Assembly (NCBI RefSeq): GCF_025628885.1
Contig: NZ_JAOTIF010000004.1
Span: 62,001-126,000, forward strand
Direction: 5' to 3'
Origin: Paraflavisolibacter caeni
GTDB lineage: Bacteria > Bacteroidota > Bacteroidia > Chitinophagales > Chitinophagaceae
Length of the DNA stretch: 64,000 nucleotides
Shown here: in pieces, positions 47,525-55,868 of the stretch
How positions within the stretch are numbered: position 1 is the first letter of the stretch
Layout of the letters: every line of letters begins with the position of its first letter
Notes under the pieces: generated by a model
What the model was told of the DNA's origin: nothing
Seen by the model: only the letters and a program-made list of their open reading frames with translations
The model's database searches: none
Position numbers and translations under genes: made by a program

Positions 47525-47558
47525 AAGCTCTGGTTTTCAATGATCAGGGCTTTTTTAT
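47525..47558 (+). terminator. Terminator after tRNA-Pro(CGG)
   Basis: The arm 47525-47534 pairs with 47543-47552 using two G-U wobbles and is followed by a T-run. It is the diverged twin of the hairpin after tRNA-Pro(GGG), with changes that keep pairing. Confidence 0.82.
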
Positions 47559-47623
47559 TTTAAGTAATGTGATCTGAATCTGACGATGAATTATTAATAA
47601 TTGGGTCAGAAATGGTATAATGC

Positions 47624-47652
47624 AAAAAAAGCCACCCATAAGAGTGGCTTTC
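47624..47652 (-). terminator. Terminator after the repeat lipoprotein gene
   Basis: On the minus strand a stem with AAGCCACT-type arms is followed by a run of seven T residues (A-run at 47624-47630). It lies about 30 bp past the lipoprotein stop codon. Confidence 0.82.
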
Positions 47653-47683
47653 CTCGAAATCAGTAATTGAAACTAAATAGAGA

Positions 47684-49264
47684 TTAAGGTTTTAATTTCA
47701 TTAACCAAACATCGTAATCTCCATGGTTACCATTGAAATCGCCATCATTACTTTTAGATTCTCCAGCTATAACATAACTACCGGCAGCTGCGATGATAGG
47801 ATAACTAACATCATCCTGAGTTCCACCAAAAAGCTTGCCCCATTGTTTATTGCCGTTTGCATCCACCTTTATAATCAGAGCATCACTATTCCCCTTATTG
47901 CCACTTATATCACCATCATTACTGTAAGTAAATCCAGTCATTACATATCCACCATCAGCAGTTGCTGTAATGAATGATGCTCCATCGTGCTGAGTTCCTC
48001 CAAATAGTTTACTCCATTGTTTATTTCCATTTGCATCGAGCTTTACAAGCCAGGCATCATAATAACTTCCGTGATTACCATTGACGTCGCCATCATTGCT
48101 ATTAGAAGATCCGGCCATTAAATAACCACCATCAGGAGCTGCAATAATGGATGTATTTGAGTCATATAATGTTCCTCCAAATAGTTTAATCCATTTTTTG
48201 TTGCCACTTGCATCCAGCTTCATTACCCAAGTATCACTTTCACCATGATTACCACTGAAATCGCCATTGTTGCTACTTGTAGATCCGGCAATTACAAAAC
48301 CACCGTCAGTAGTTACAATAATGGTTGAGGCACCTTCATTTTGTGTTCCTCCATATAATTTACTCCATTGTTTATTGCCATTAGCATCGAGCTTTATAAC
48401 CCAGGCATCATTCCCTCCATTATTGCCGCTGACGTCGTCATTGTTACTATAAGAGTATCCTGACATTACATAACCACCATCATTTGTTGCAGCAATAGAA
48501 GTAAGGGCATCCGATGCAGTCCCTCCAAATAGTTTACTCCATTGTTTATTTCCATTTGCATCCATTTTTAAAACCCATGCATCACTACTTCCATGATTAC
48601 CATTAACATCAACATCATGACTATTAGTTGATCCTGCCATTAAATAACCACCTTCAGAAGTCGCAAAAATGGCAAAGAAAGCATCATTTATAGTTCCTCC
48701 AAAAAGTTTGCTCCATTGTTTATTTCCATTAGCATCTAATTTCATAACCCAGCCATCACCCCCTCCATAACTGCCACTAACATCGCCATTGTTGCTACCG
48801 CTACTACCTGCAATTATATAACCACCATCAGCAGTTTTTACCATCTCAGAAATCGCCTCAAACGATGTTCCACCGAAAAGTTTACTCCATAAAACATTGG
48901 GAATAGAAGACTTCTGTGTAACAGTAATGACTACTGGTTGGAGAGACGAATTTCCTAATGGAGATATGGTAATAGTTGCAGTCCTTACGGTTGCACCTAA
49001 ATTATTTTCCAGTGCTGTTACCAATACTTTGTTGTTGCCATTGCCACTTGTAATACTGGTTTTGATCCAAGTTGCAGTTGATGGTGAAACAGAAATGGTC
49101 CATTTAACAGAGGATTGAATCATGAAAGAATCAACACCTCCCACATCACCACTTAGGGTTACGGATGTTGTACTTGTATTTAATTGGGGGGTGTCACTGG
49201 ATTTTTGGCAGGAAATCAACAGTAATAAGAATGAGGGTATGATCAAATAAAGCAGTTGTTTCAT
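47684..49264 (-). CDS. Surface lipoprotein with BACON domain and seven tandem propeller-like repeats
   Basis: The start at 49264 gives 'MKQLLYLIIPSFLLLLISCQ', a lipoprotein signal with Cys in a L-I-S-C lipobox. A longer reading from 49288 adds eight unlikely residues. A BACON-type Ig domain follows (about 25-120, 'VKWTISVSPSTATWIKTS'). Then come seven repeats of about 58 residues, each reading 'WSKLFGGT....DGGY..AGS' then 'GD..GNHG..DAWV.KLD.NGNKQ'. The pattern suggests a seven-bladed beta-propeller. It is probably anchored at the cell surface. The substrate or partner is unknown. It lies just right of the tRNA-Pro site. Confidence 0.9.
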   Translation of the reverse strand: MKQLLYLIIPSFLLLLISCQKSSDTPQLNTSTTSVTLSGDVGGVDSFMIQSSVKWTISVSPSTATWIKTSITSGNGNNKVLVTALENNLGATVRTATITISPLGNSSLQPVVITVTQKSSIPNVLWSKLFGGTSFEAISEMVKTADGGYIIAGSSGSNNGDVSGSYGGGDGWVMKLDANGNKQWSKLFGGTINDAFFAIFATSEGGYLMAGSTNSHDVDVNGNHGSSDAWVLKMDANGNKQWSKLFGGTASDALTSIAATNDGGYVMSGYSYSNNDDVSGNNGGNDAWVIKLDANGNKQWSKLYGGTQNEGASTIIVTTDGGFVIAGSTSSNNGDFSGNHGESDTWVMKLDASGNKKWIKLFGGTLYDSNTSIIAAPDGGYLMAGSSNSNDGDVNGNHGSYYDAWLVKLDANGNKQWSKLFGGTQHDGASFITATADGGYVMTGFTYSNDGDISGNKGNSDALIIKVDANGNKQWGKLFGGTQDDVSYPIIAAAGSYVIAGESKSNDGDFNGNHGDYDVWLMKLKP

Positions 49265-49416
49265 AATGGTTGCTAATTTTGGAAACAAATATATTTACGA
49301 GTTTTTAATACCTTTTATGAGTGTAATCAATTTCAATGACTTTAACCTTTTGCCTGATAGTATTATCGGTTTGCTTTTGCATAAGAGTTAAACGTAACCT
49401 TTTATGAGTTTCCCTT

Positions 49417-49653
49417 TCATTTGTTACGATAATCAATAAAGTCCCAAGGAATTTCTTTTTTGAAAATTCCTATGCATTCTTCCATCAACTCCAAAGAAAC
49501 TTCCTTCTGAAACACAGTAATTGTCCTGGTTCTTTTTGTATCGTCGCGAAATATCTCCACAATCAGTTGGTTGTCCCTGTAGATTTCCACGCCGATTCCG
49601 TCCCTTTCGTTTACGTCGCTTGCAATGATCACTCTGTCTTTTCGTAGTTCCAT
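49417..49653 (-). CDS. Small unknown protein
   Basis: A 78-residue soluble protein ('ELRKDRVIIASDVNERDGIG', then 'EIYRDNQLIVEIFRDDTKR') with a mixed beta then C-terminal helical pattern ('SLELMEECIGIFKKEIPWDF'). It has no signal peptide, membrane segment or cysteine cluster beyond one Cys. It starts 6 bp after a broken upstream gene in the same direction, so the three small genes 49417-50147 look like one unit. I recognise no family. Its size and acidic nature would fit an immunity-type or accessory protein, but nothing shows that. Confidence 0.65.
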   Translation of the reverse strand: MELRKDRVIIASDVNERDGIGVEIYRDNQLIVEIFRDDTKRTRTITVFQKEVSLELMEECIGIFKKEIPWDFIDYRNK

Positions 49654-49659
49654 GATGGG

Positions 49660-49980
49660 TTATTGTAGTTTAAAGATCTGAAAGAACTCATCTGCTTCGA
49701 TTAGGTGGTTGATGACCTGGTGAATGCTTTCTCGGCTGATAGTATCTACGAGCACCATATTTCTGGTCCAGAAGTACTTGCCTTTGAGGCATTCTCCAGT
49801 TTGGCTGTTCTTCTGTCTCAAGGTCTACAGGTTGACATAAGTAAAGAAGGTGGCCACATAGTTGCTGTCATCCTCAAAGGTGACAATGACAACACTGTTG
49901 TCATCATAAACAGGCTGTCCTCCAACAATTGCAACCTTTTGCTTACTTTCGATCCAAAGCGACTTTATCTTCTTTTTCAT
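49660..49980 (-). pseudogene. Small unknown gene interrupted by an in-frame amber codon
   Basis: From ATG at 49980 the frame encodes 106 amino acids if one TAG (codon 52, at 49827-49825) is ignored. The first part reads 'MKKKIKSLWIESKQKVAIVG' and the continuation 'EADEFFQIFKLQ' ends at TAA 6 bp before the next gene. Codon use and residue pattern are equally protein-like on both sides of the TAG, suggesting a recent nonsense mutation, or a sequencing error. The opposite-strand frame over the same DNA looks like a shadow. Confidence 0.6.
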
Positions 49981-49994
49981 AAAGTCATTTTGTA

Positions 49995-50147
49995 TTACTC
50001 TTCATATGTGATGTAATTGATTATGGCTTGGCCTTCCCCAGCAGCTTTGACATAGAAGGCTTTCAGATCGTTAAAGTTGTGCACCAAGTAATCTTTTTCA
50101 TCTTCATTATCATCCCAAATGTAGGGGTAGACTTCCAGTTCGTTCAT
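49995..50147 (-). CDS. Very small acidic protein, unknown
   Basis: A 50-residue frame from ATG 50147 to TAA at 49995: 'MNELEVYPYIWDDNEDEKDY' followed by 'LVHNFNDLKAFYVKAAGEG'. It is acidic and soluble, with several aromatic residues. It begins just downstream of the DUF4349 stop (50158) and ends 14 bp before the broken 106-codon gene, so it is probably the first member of the small-gene unit. No family is recognised. Confidence 0.5.
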   Translation of the reverse strand: MNELEVYPYIWDDNEDEKDYLVHNFNDLKAFYVKAAGEGQAIINYITYEE

Positions 50148-50157
50148 TTTCTGGTTA

Positions 50158-51024
50158 TTATGGCTTCACCGTCACATCTGATAGCTTTCCTTTATGTTTC
50201 CAATACCTGAAAGAAATATAAATAACTATGGCTGTCAAGATGAACATCCACAGGTTTGCCATTATAAGTACAAAAGCCTGGAAATACTGCCAACCATCAC
50301 TGATAGCGTTACTGAATCGTTTACCGAAGGAAAGCTGATAATCTGCAATGATATAGTTAGCAATAACTTCTTTTCTAACCAGGGAGTTTTGAAAGAGGTG
50401 CAGATTTACAGGGCTATATTTAACATCCGCATCAATTGCTCTATTCTGAATTTGTTGTTCAATGGCTTCATCCTTGAGGGCGATGGTTTTGATATTTTCA
50501 GAAGGCTTGTTCTTTTGAATGGCAGTCTGTGATAACACCGCTGTTCTTGCCTTTTCCTTTAAAGCATTTTCAAGGTAGGAAAGGCTTCTGTCATCAATAT
50601 TCAGTTGGCTGCTACCTGTGAAATATCCAAGGTCTGCAACGCTGTACATAAAGGCTTCAAGATTTTCGGATGGAATACGGGCGGTAATATCTGCCTGAGG
50701 CGCAACGGTTGAGATGACAAGCAGCGAATCGGTTGAAATTTTTAGTTCCTTTCTTTCACCTTCTACAGATTCAAAACTCTGGTTGAAAATCATACCTCCC
50801 AGCTTTTGAACAAGCCTTGATATGGCTCTTGTGCCTTGCTCAACATCTTTTACCTTGAAGTTGATGCTGGCAGTCTTTACCAGTTTTACGGAATCCCCCG
50901 TTAGGCCTGTTATGGAAGTGGTATCACTTAAGGAGGTAAGGACATCATTTTCTTTTGAACTATTTTGGCAGCCGAAGATTAGTACTAAAAAGAAAAGGGT
51001 AAACAGTGAAAGGGTAGGTTTCAT
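50158..51024 (-). CDS. DUF4349 family lipoprotein
   Basis: The 288-residue protein starts with a lipoprotein signal ('KPTLSLFTLFFLVLIFGCQN', Cys in I-F-G-C). The DUF4349 core follows: 'ASINFKVKDVEQGTRAISRL' near residue 52, 'ADITARIPSENLEAFMYSV' near 112, and a coiled region with 'LSYLENALKEKARTAVL'. One transmembrane helix lies near 245-270 ('FQAFVLIMANLWMFILTAIV'), so it is anchored at both ends. The function of this family is unknown, and membrane-stress roles have been suggested for relatives. Confidence 0.87.
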   Translation of the reverse strand: MKPTLSLFTLFFLVLIFGCQNSSKENDVLTSLSDTTSITGLTGDSVKLVKTASINFKVKDVEQGTRAISRLVQKLGGMIFNQSFESVEGERKELKISTDSLLVISTVAPQADITARIPSENLEAFMYSVADLGYFTGSSQLNIDDRSLSYLENALKEKARTAVLSQTAIQKNKPSENIKTIALKDEAIEQQIQNRAIDADVKYSPVNLHLFQNSLVRKEVIANYIIADYQLSFGKRFSNAISDGWQYFQAFVLIMANLWMFILTAIVIYISFRYWKHKGKLSDVTVKP

Positions 51025-51108
51025 AACATTCTGTTTGTCTACATTGATTCCTTTTTATTTGAAAATGTAACCCAATCAATCTTGTAAATTTCTTTTACAG
51101 CTATCAAT

Positions 51109-51200
51109 ATTCTAAAGGTTAAACCGTAATCATCCTTTCCAAAACCTACGTCCACTCCAATATTGACTTTCATTGAAGGTATCATTCGACATCGCAGTCC
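51109..51200 (-). pseudogene. C-terminal fragment of a BamA/D15-like outer-membrane protein gene
   Basis: On the minus strand this encodes 'MIPSMKVNIGVDVGFGKDDY' followed by 'GLTFRI', almost identical to the C-terminus of the intact barrel gene at 55869-56951 ('IPSMKVNVGVDVGFGKDDYS'). The rest of the gene is missing, and the frame runs into unrelated sequence where the last beta-strand should end. Confidence 0.8.
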
Positions 51201-51444
51201 CATTGAACATCACAATTAGCCGAAAATGCAACTTTTAACCGGCCCAGGAATTGGTGAAGAGCACAAGTTGGTTTAAAAGGGCAAAATACACCGGAGGGAA
51301 GCGCCGACAGTTGTACCGATAACTGTAAAGTAGAAGCTGCGTCCTTACTAATGTCAACAATTGATGCTTCTATCGAAAGCCATCTCATGGGTTTTGCAGT
51401 AGTGCAAATCAGAAAGGAAAATAAAGTTGTGGATATAAAATTAT

Positions 51445-51552
51445 GAATCTGCTGGTAAATGCTATTACCGGGAAACTCCGCCCGGTTATGCAATCCTGGA
51501 TTTATATGGGGATGGAAGGTTGGATAATCAATACATCCCACATGCATTTTAA
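51445..51552 (+). pseudogene. 3' fragment of a calcineurin-like phosphoesterase gene (left copy)
   Basis: The last 35 codons plus stop ('ESAGKCYYRETPPGYAILDL') match 54644-54751 at nearly every base. A stop codon lies just upstream in the frame, so only this piece survives. With the right copy it forms direct repeats flanking the mscS gene. Confidence 0.85.
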
Positions 51553-51729
51553 TTCTTAGAGGGCACGCACATCAACTCAAAATTTTGCATCCATCTTGCT
51601 GTATTTCTTTCAATGTGCCATCACAGGCATGATCATTATCGAGTTAGTGTTCAAAGTTCAACTTCCATAGAATTCAAATCTGTCAGCTACATAAAAATAT
51701 TTTTTTGCATGAATTGTTATTAAATTTAA

Positions 51730-54312
51730 GTGACAAATAATATCAGAAAATTAATGATTATAACAATGCTGCCTGCTTTAATCATATTGTCGGATATTAT
51801 TGAAACGCTTAATAATTATGTTACCAAGGTCCGGCTTTCTTTAAAACTCATTAAAAATCTGGGATTGGCAATTTGCATTTCATTGATGCATATTACCTCA
51901 TTTGCACAACACGATACTGCTCAGTATAAACTCGATTTCGATTCAGTAAAAAATACTCTTGCTTTTGACACATTAAAAAGTAATGGTGACTCGGCAACTA
52001 TTAAACTAATTAGGTCCTTTAAACAATTTGCAGTTGATGAGGAAAGAAAAAATAATATTGAGTATTTTGAAGACACGATTGCAACAAAACAGGATGAAAT
52101 AATAGAAGAAGTAAAAAGGCTGACTTTAGAGGCCAAAAACTATTTAAAGAACGGTCTTGATACAAATGGATTGAGTACAGAAATAATTAAAATTGAAAAT
52201 TGGTATGATGTTTCAGCTGAGGGAGTTTTTACCAACACAGGTACAATACAAACAAGACTGAATCTTGAAACTTCCTCCAAGATATTAAAGGAATTATTGG
52301 CAAGAGCATTGGCTAGAAAATCATCACTGGATTTTTATTACAAAAATCTTGTTGGTTTCAGAAATAAAATTGATTCTCTTAGTAGAGATAGTGTATTATA
52401 TAAGCTTTCTTCCGATTCTACAGTATTGATGCGTTATGTTGAAAAACTGATTGTTGTGTCACAGGAAATTGCACCAGCTGACAGTGCTTTTAAAAAGACC
52501 TTGGAGAGCGTATCAGAGTTACAGCCGACCTTAAACAGGCTTGTAAATAAATTAAACGCTAGTATAGAGCAGATTGATTTTTTTCAAAGAGAACTTTCAA
52601 ATAAGGCATTTAAAAGGGAAATAGTTAATATAGGCGGCCCGGTGCGATTCAAACGTTCCTTAACTGAGATCATTAATTTTTCAAAGATCAAAGGAGGGCT
52701 GGCTTTTGTTTTTTATTTAAGAAATAACTATGGCAAAACAATATTGTTATTGATCCTTATATTAATATCTGTTGTTTTCCTGGTAAGCATTAAAAGGAAC
52801 CTGCAAGTACAAAACTTGCTGAATGATGGTATACATAGGCAATATGTGTTGAAATACCCTGCATTATCTGCACTTGTAATCATTTTGAACATTTCCCAGT
52901 TTATCTTCATCGACCCGCCTTTTATTTTTAATGTCTTAATCTGGGTCACCTCAGCCATATCCTTAACAATTATATTAAGAAAATCCATTGCTAGGCATTG
53001 GATGTTCGCCTGGCAAACCATGTTTTTTCTTTTTCTGTTTGCTTGTGCAGATAATCTTATTCTCCAGGTTTCAAGAACAGAACGATGGATCATGTTTGCT
53101 TTGTCAATTGCTGGCATACTTTCGGGTTCGATCATAATTCTGATGGGCTACCTGATGAAGCGAATAGATAAAATCATCATTTACAGTACAGGATTTGTAG
53201 TCATAATGCAAATTGCATCGTTGGTTGCCAATATATATGGTCGTTATAATTTATCTAAATCATTTCTTTCCAGTGGTTTTATAAATGTCATTATAGCGAT
53301 ATTATTTCTCTGGACAATACGATTAATCAATGAAGCCCTTTCGCTATCAAAAGAGGTTTATAATAATCCTGAGGAAAAATTGTTCTATATCGATTTTAAA
53401 CGTGTGGGTAGCAAGGCTCCGCCAATATTATATGTGTTTCTTATTATAGGATGGTTCGTTTTATTTGCCCGGAATTTTTATGCATACAGGTATATTATAG
53501 ATCCGATTAAGAATTTTATCTATCAAAAGAAAACTATTGGATCTTTTTCGTTTACAATTGAAAATTTGCTTGAGTTTTTCCTGATTCTTTATATAGCAGG
53601 GCTCACCTCAAGAATTGTTTCATTTTTTGCTTCTGATACTTATATCGGGCAAGACGGTACTATAAAAAGAGGTGGAATTGGCAGTAAGTTGCTTTTAATA
53701 CGCATTGCTATTTTCTGCATAGGCTTGTTACTTGCATTTGCCGCAACAGGCATTCCTATGGACAGGGCTACAATCATTTTAAGCGCATTAGGTGTTGGTA
53801 TTGGCTTCGGTCTTCAAACACTGATTAATAATCTGGTAAGTGGTCTTATTATTTCATTTGAAAAACCTGTGAATGTTGGTGACATAGTTGAAATAAATGG
53901 ACAGTTAGGAACTGTAAAATCAATTGGTTTTCGCAGTAGCATCATCTCTACTTCAGATGGGTCTGTTGTAGTGATACCAAACGGAGATTTGCTCAATCGA
54001 CACTTGATCAATTGGACGCACAGCAACTCCGCAAGAAGAGTAGAGATAATAGTAGGTGTTGCGAATGGAACTGACCTGGAAAAAGTAATCCAAATACTTA
54101 AGGACTTGCCAGTTAAGGATGAAAGAATTCTTTCAAATCCTGAGCCTAATGTGATCATTAAAGAAATGAACAACAACATCATCAACTTGCAATTATTCTT
54201 CTGGGTACAAGATATTAGAAAATGGACCGCGGTAAAAAGCGATTTTATCTTAGCTATGGATAGTGCTTTCAAAGAAAATGAGATAGCGATAGCTTTTTCC
54301 CAACAGAATTAA
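51730..54312 (+). CDS. Large MscS-family mechanosensitive channel
   Basis: The reading frame gives 860 residues from a GTG at 51730. An ATG at 51754 is an alternative start, and the signal-like segment 'LGLAICISLMHITSFAQHD' lies near residue 45. A periplasmic helical domain follows (about 60-320, 'KEEVKRLTLEAKNYL'-type coiled coil). Then come many transmembrane helices (about 335-640). The MscS core has a pore helix 'GVGIGFGLQTLINNLVSGLI' near residue 690, a beta domain 'EKPVNVGDIVEINGQLG' and an alpha/beta C-terminus. This resembles the MscK/YbdG-like long class. It should open under membrane tension during hypo-osmotic shock. It is flanked by 108-bp duplicated phosphoesterase 3' ends. Confidence 0.92.
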   Translation: MTNNIRKLMIITMLPALIILSDIIETLNNYVTKVRLSLKLIKNLGLAICISLMHITSFAQHDTAQYKLDFDSVKNTLAFDTLKSNGDSATIKLIRSFKQFAVDEERKNNIEYFEDTIATKQDEIIEEVKRLTLEAKNYLKNGLDTNGLSTEIIKIENWYDVSAEGVFTNTGTIQTRLNLETSSKILKELLARALARKSSLDFYYKNLVGFRNKIDSLSRDSVLYKLSSDSTVLMRYVEKLIVVSQEIAPADSAFKKTLESVSELQPTLNRLVNKLNASIEQIDFFQRELSNKAFKREIVNIGGPVRFKRSLTEIINFSKIKGGLAFVFYLRNNYGKTILLLILILISVVFLVSIKRNLQVQNLLNDGIHRQYVLKYPALSALVIILNISQFIFIDPPFIFNVLIWVTSAISLTIILRKSIARHWMFAWQTMFFLFLFACADNLILQVSRTERWIMFALSIAGILSGSIIILMGYLMKRIDKIIIYSTGFVVIMQIASLVANIYGRYNLSKSFLSSGFINVIIAILFLWTIRLINEALSLSKEVYNNPEEKLFYIDFKRVGSKAPPILYVFLIIGWFVLFARNFYAYRYIIDPIKNFIYQKKTIGSFSFTIENLLEFFLILYIAGLTSRIVSFFASDTYIGQDGTIKRGGIGSKLLLIRIAIFCIGLLLAFAATGIPMDRATIILSALGVGIGFGLQTLINNLVSGLIISFEKPVNVGDIVEINGQLGTVKSIGFRSSIISTSDGSVVVIPNGDLLNRHLINWTHSNSARRVEIIVGVANGTDLEKVIQILKDLPVKDERILSNPEPNVIIKEMNNNIINLQLFFWVQDIRKWTAVKSDFILAMDSAFKENEIAIAFSQQN

Positions 54313-54313
54313 C

Positions 54314-54751
54314 ATATTTGTAGTACTTGATAGCAATAACAAAAATGCGGGTGCTCTTGATGATGAGCAGCGTGTCTGGCTAGAAGCCGATCTTGAAAAA
54401 TTGCCAAAGAATACTCCGGTATTGTGTATGAGCCATTATCCCATTTTGGGCGTTAGTACAATCATGGAAGGCGGTAACCATACTGATGCCCGCTATCTCA
54501 CCGACTTGTTCAGTCGTCATGCTGATAAAAAAATAACCTGTATTAGCGGGCATATACATTTACAGGATGCGGCTGTTTATAATAATGTGCATTATTACTG
54601 CAACGGGGCATTGAGTGGTTTCTGGTGGGAAGACGGTAATAAAGAATCCGCCGGTAAATGCTATTACCGGGAAACTCCGCCCGGTTATGCAATCCTGGAT
54701 TTATATGAGGATGGAAGGGTAAATAATCAATACATACCACATGCTTTTTAA
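54314..54751 (+). pseudogene. Calcineurin-like phosphoesterase, N-terminally truncated
   Basis: The frame continues open from the mscS 3' end and reads 'FVVLDSNNKNAGALDDEQRV', 'LEKLPKNTPVLCMSHYPIL' and 'ITCISGHIHLQDAAVYNNVH', ending at 54751. These are the C-terminal half motifs of calcineurin-like phosphoesterases (the SHYP and GHxH metal-binding segments). The N-terminal metal-binding motifs (DxH, GDxxD, GNHD) are absent and are replaced by mscS sequence. An internal ATG at 54401 could start a 116-residue product, but it would lack half of the active site. Confidence 0.8.
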
Positions 54752-54782
54752 TACTGCTTAGATAGCCAACCATTCCCACGCT

Positions 54783-55820
54783 TCATTTAATATTGGGAGC
54801 AATAAAAAAGCCTAACGCAATTCCTGTCCTGAAATAGAAATAACTATTTCCGTAATAGATATTGTAAGGATCACTTCCATAATACCCTGTACTTGCAAAT
54901 AAAGAGGAATTGGGAGATCCTTTGATGCGCCAATAATAACTGATCTCCGCATTGATCCTTTTTTCAAAACCAGATAATCCTTTATCTCGAGACCCAGTAA
55001 TATAGGTGGCATTAAAAACAACTCGGTATTGTTCACCGTAATAATAATTGCTTAATCTGCGTCCCAGGTATTCATTCCAATAATTGATCACACTGATATA
55101 TCCCAATTGCAAATTGATTCTTTTCTTTCCATAGCTTGATTTTAATGAATCGGCTGTGCCAAAATGGAATGCCAATCCGGCTCTTCCATAAAACTCTTTG
55201 TAATTACGATCAGGGTTTTGCTGTTTGGCAGAAACCGGTTCCATCAAATACTTTCTTCTTCGGAAGTGATAAGACGGTTCGATATAATTGGTCGAAAAGT
55301 TGCCATTATATAAATTAAAACTTCCATCGCTTTTAAATTCAGGTCCATCCTGGCCGTTAGAATGATGAAAAAGGGAGATACCCATGTAACTGATATTGGG
55401 ACTTTCCGCATCAGAATAATCCAGGGGAATATAGACCACTGCACCAGGCATAAAGCTCGGTGTGCGCACGGCAAAAGACGAATCGCCTTCAGCTTCATTA
55501 TCATGCAGGATCCTTACCATATACCTGGTTACCAAATGAACCGTTAGAGGGATCCGCTCGCTGCCAATAATAAATTCCGGGATAATATCCGCTGAAAGTA
55601 TGTACCATTTTTTAGGAGAGCCCAGGTCAAAAAACGGGGGGCATGCATAACTCCGCTGCGAATAATTCTGTGTCTGGTAAGCAAAAGTCAGGTCTCTTCT
55701 TCTTCTGGCATCTACCTTTTCAAACTTTTCTTGTTCCTCCTTTGAAGGCAATGTATCCTTTTGGGCCTTTACTTCCTGTAGCAAACAGGCAATCAATAAC
55801 AAAACACTCAATGGTTTCAT
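54783..55820 (-). CDS. Outer-membrane phospholipase A1-like protein
   Basis: The 345-residue protein has a signal peptide ('KPLSVLLLIACLLQEVKAQ') and a barrel-like pattern of alternating aromatic residues. 'ISLFHHSNGQDGPEF' near residue 150 matches the OMPLA active-site pattern His-x-Ser-Asn-Gly, and 'NLYNGNFSTNYIEPSYHF' follows where the third catalytic residue is expected. PagL-like activity is an alternative. It is located in the outer membrane and acts in phospholipid or lipid A hydrolysis. It lies 48 bp downstream of a BamA/D15-like barrel gene on the same strand. Confidence 0.78.
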   Translation of the reverse strand: MKPLSVLLLIACLLQEVKAQKDTLPSKEEQEKFEKVDARRRRDLTFAYQTQNYSQRSYACPPFFDLGSPKKWYILSADIIPEFIIGSERIPLTVHLVTRYMVRILHDNEAEGDSSFAVRTPSFMPGAVVYIPLDYSDAESPNISYMGISLFHHSNGQDGPEFKSDGSFNLYNGNFSTNYIEPSYHFRRRKYLMEPVSAKQQNPDRNYKEFYGRAGLAFHFGTADSLKSSYGKKRINLQLGYISVINYWNEYLGRRLSNYYYGEQYRVVFNATYITGSRDKGLSGFEKRINAEISYYWRIKGSPNSSLFASTGYYGSDPYNIYYGNSYFYFRTGIALGFFIAPNIK

Positions 55821-55868
55821 ATTATTTCCTCCCTAGACCTTCGCAGGGTATTCTTTGTCTATATATTA

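Larger units (their letters stand above)
51025..51729. other. Gene-free stretch containing two duplicated gene fragments
   Basis: The 705-bp gap holds no intact gene. It contains a 3' fragment of a BamA/D15-like gene (51109-51200, minus) and a 108-bp 3' fragment of a phosphoesterase gene (51445-51552, plus), both matching genes or fragments 3-5 kb to the right. Between them lies about 240 bp with no recognisable content. Downstream AT-rich DNA probably holds the mscS promoter. Confidence 0.6.

Noticed and set aside
49705-50016. Plus-strand 103-codon frame
   Set aside because: The opposite strand holds a better-spaced gene (with one amber codon) that fits between its neighbours. The plus-strand product looks like an antisense reading.
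51182-51547. Minus-strand 121-codon frame in the mscS upstream gap
   Set aside because: It crosses two gene fragments whose correct frames are known and reads both in the wrong frame or strand.
54401-54751. 116-codon frame as an intact phosphoesterase
   Set aside because: It lacks the N-terminal metal-binding motifs of the family and the homologous frame extends upstream into mscS, so it is a fragment.
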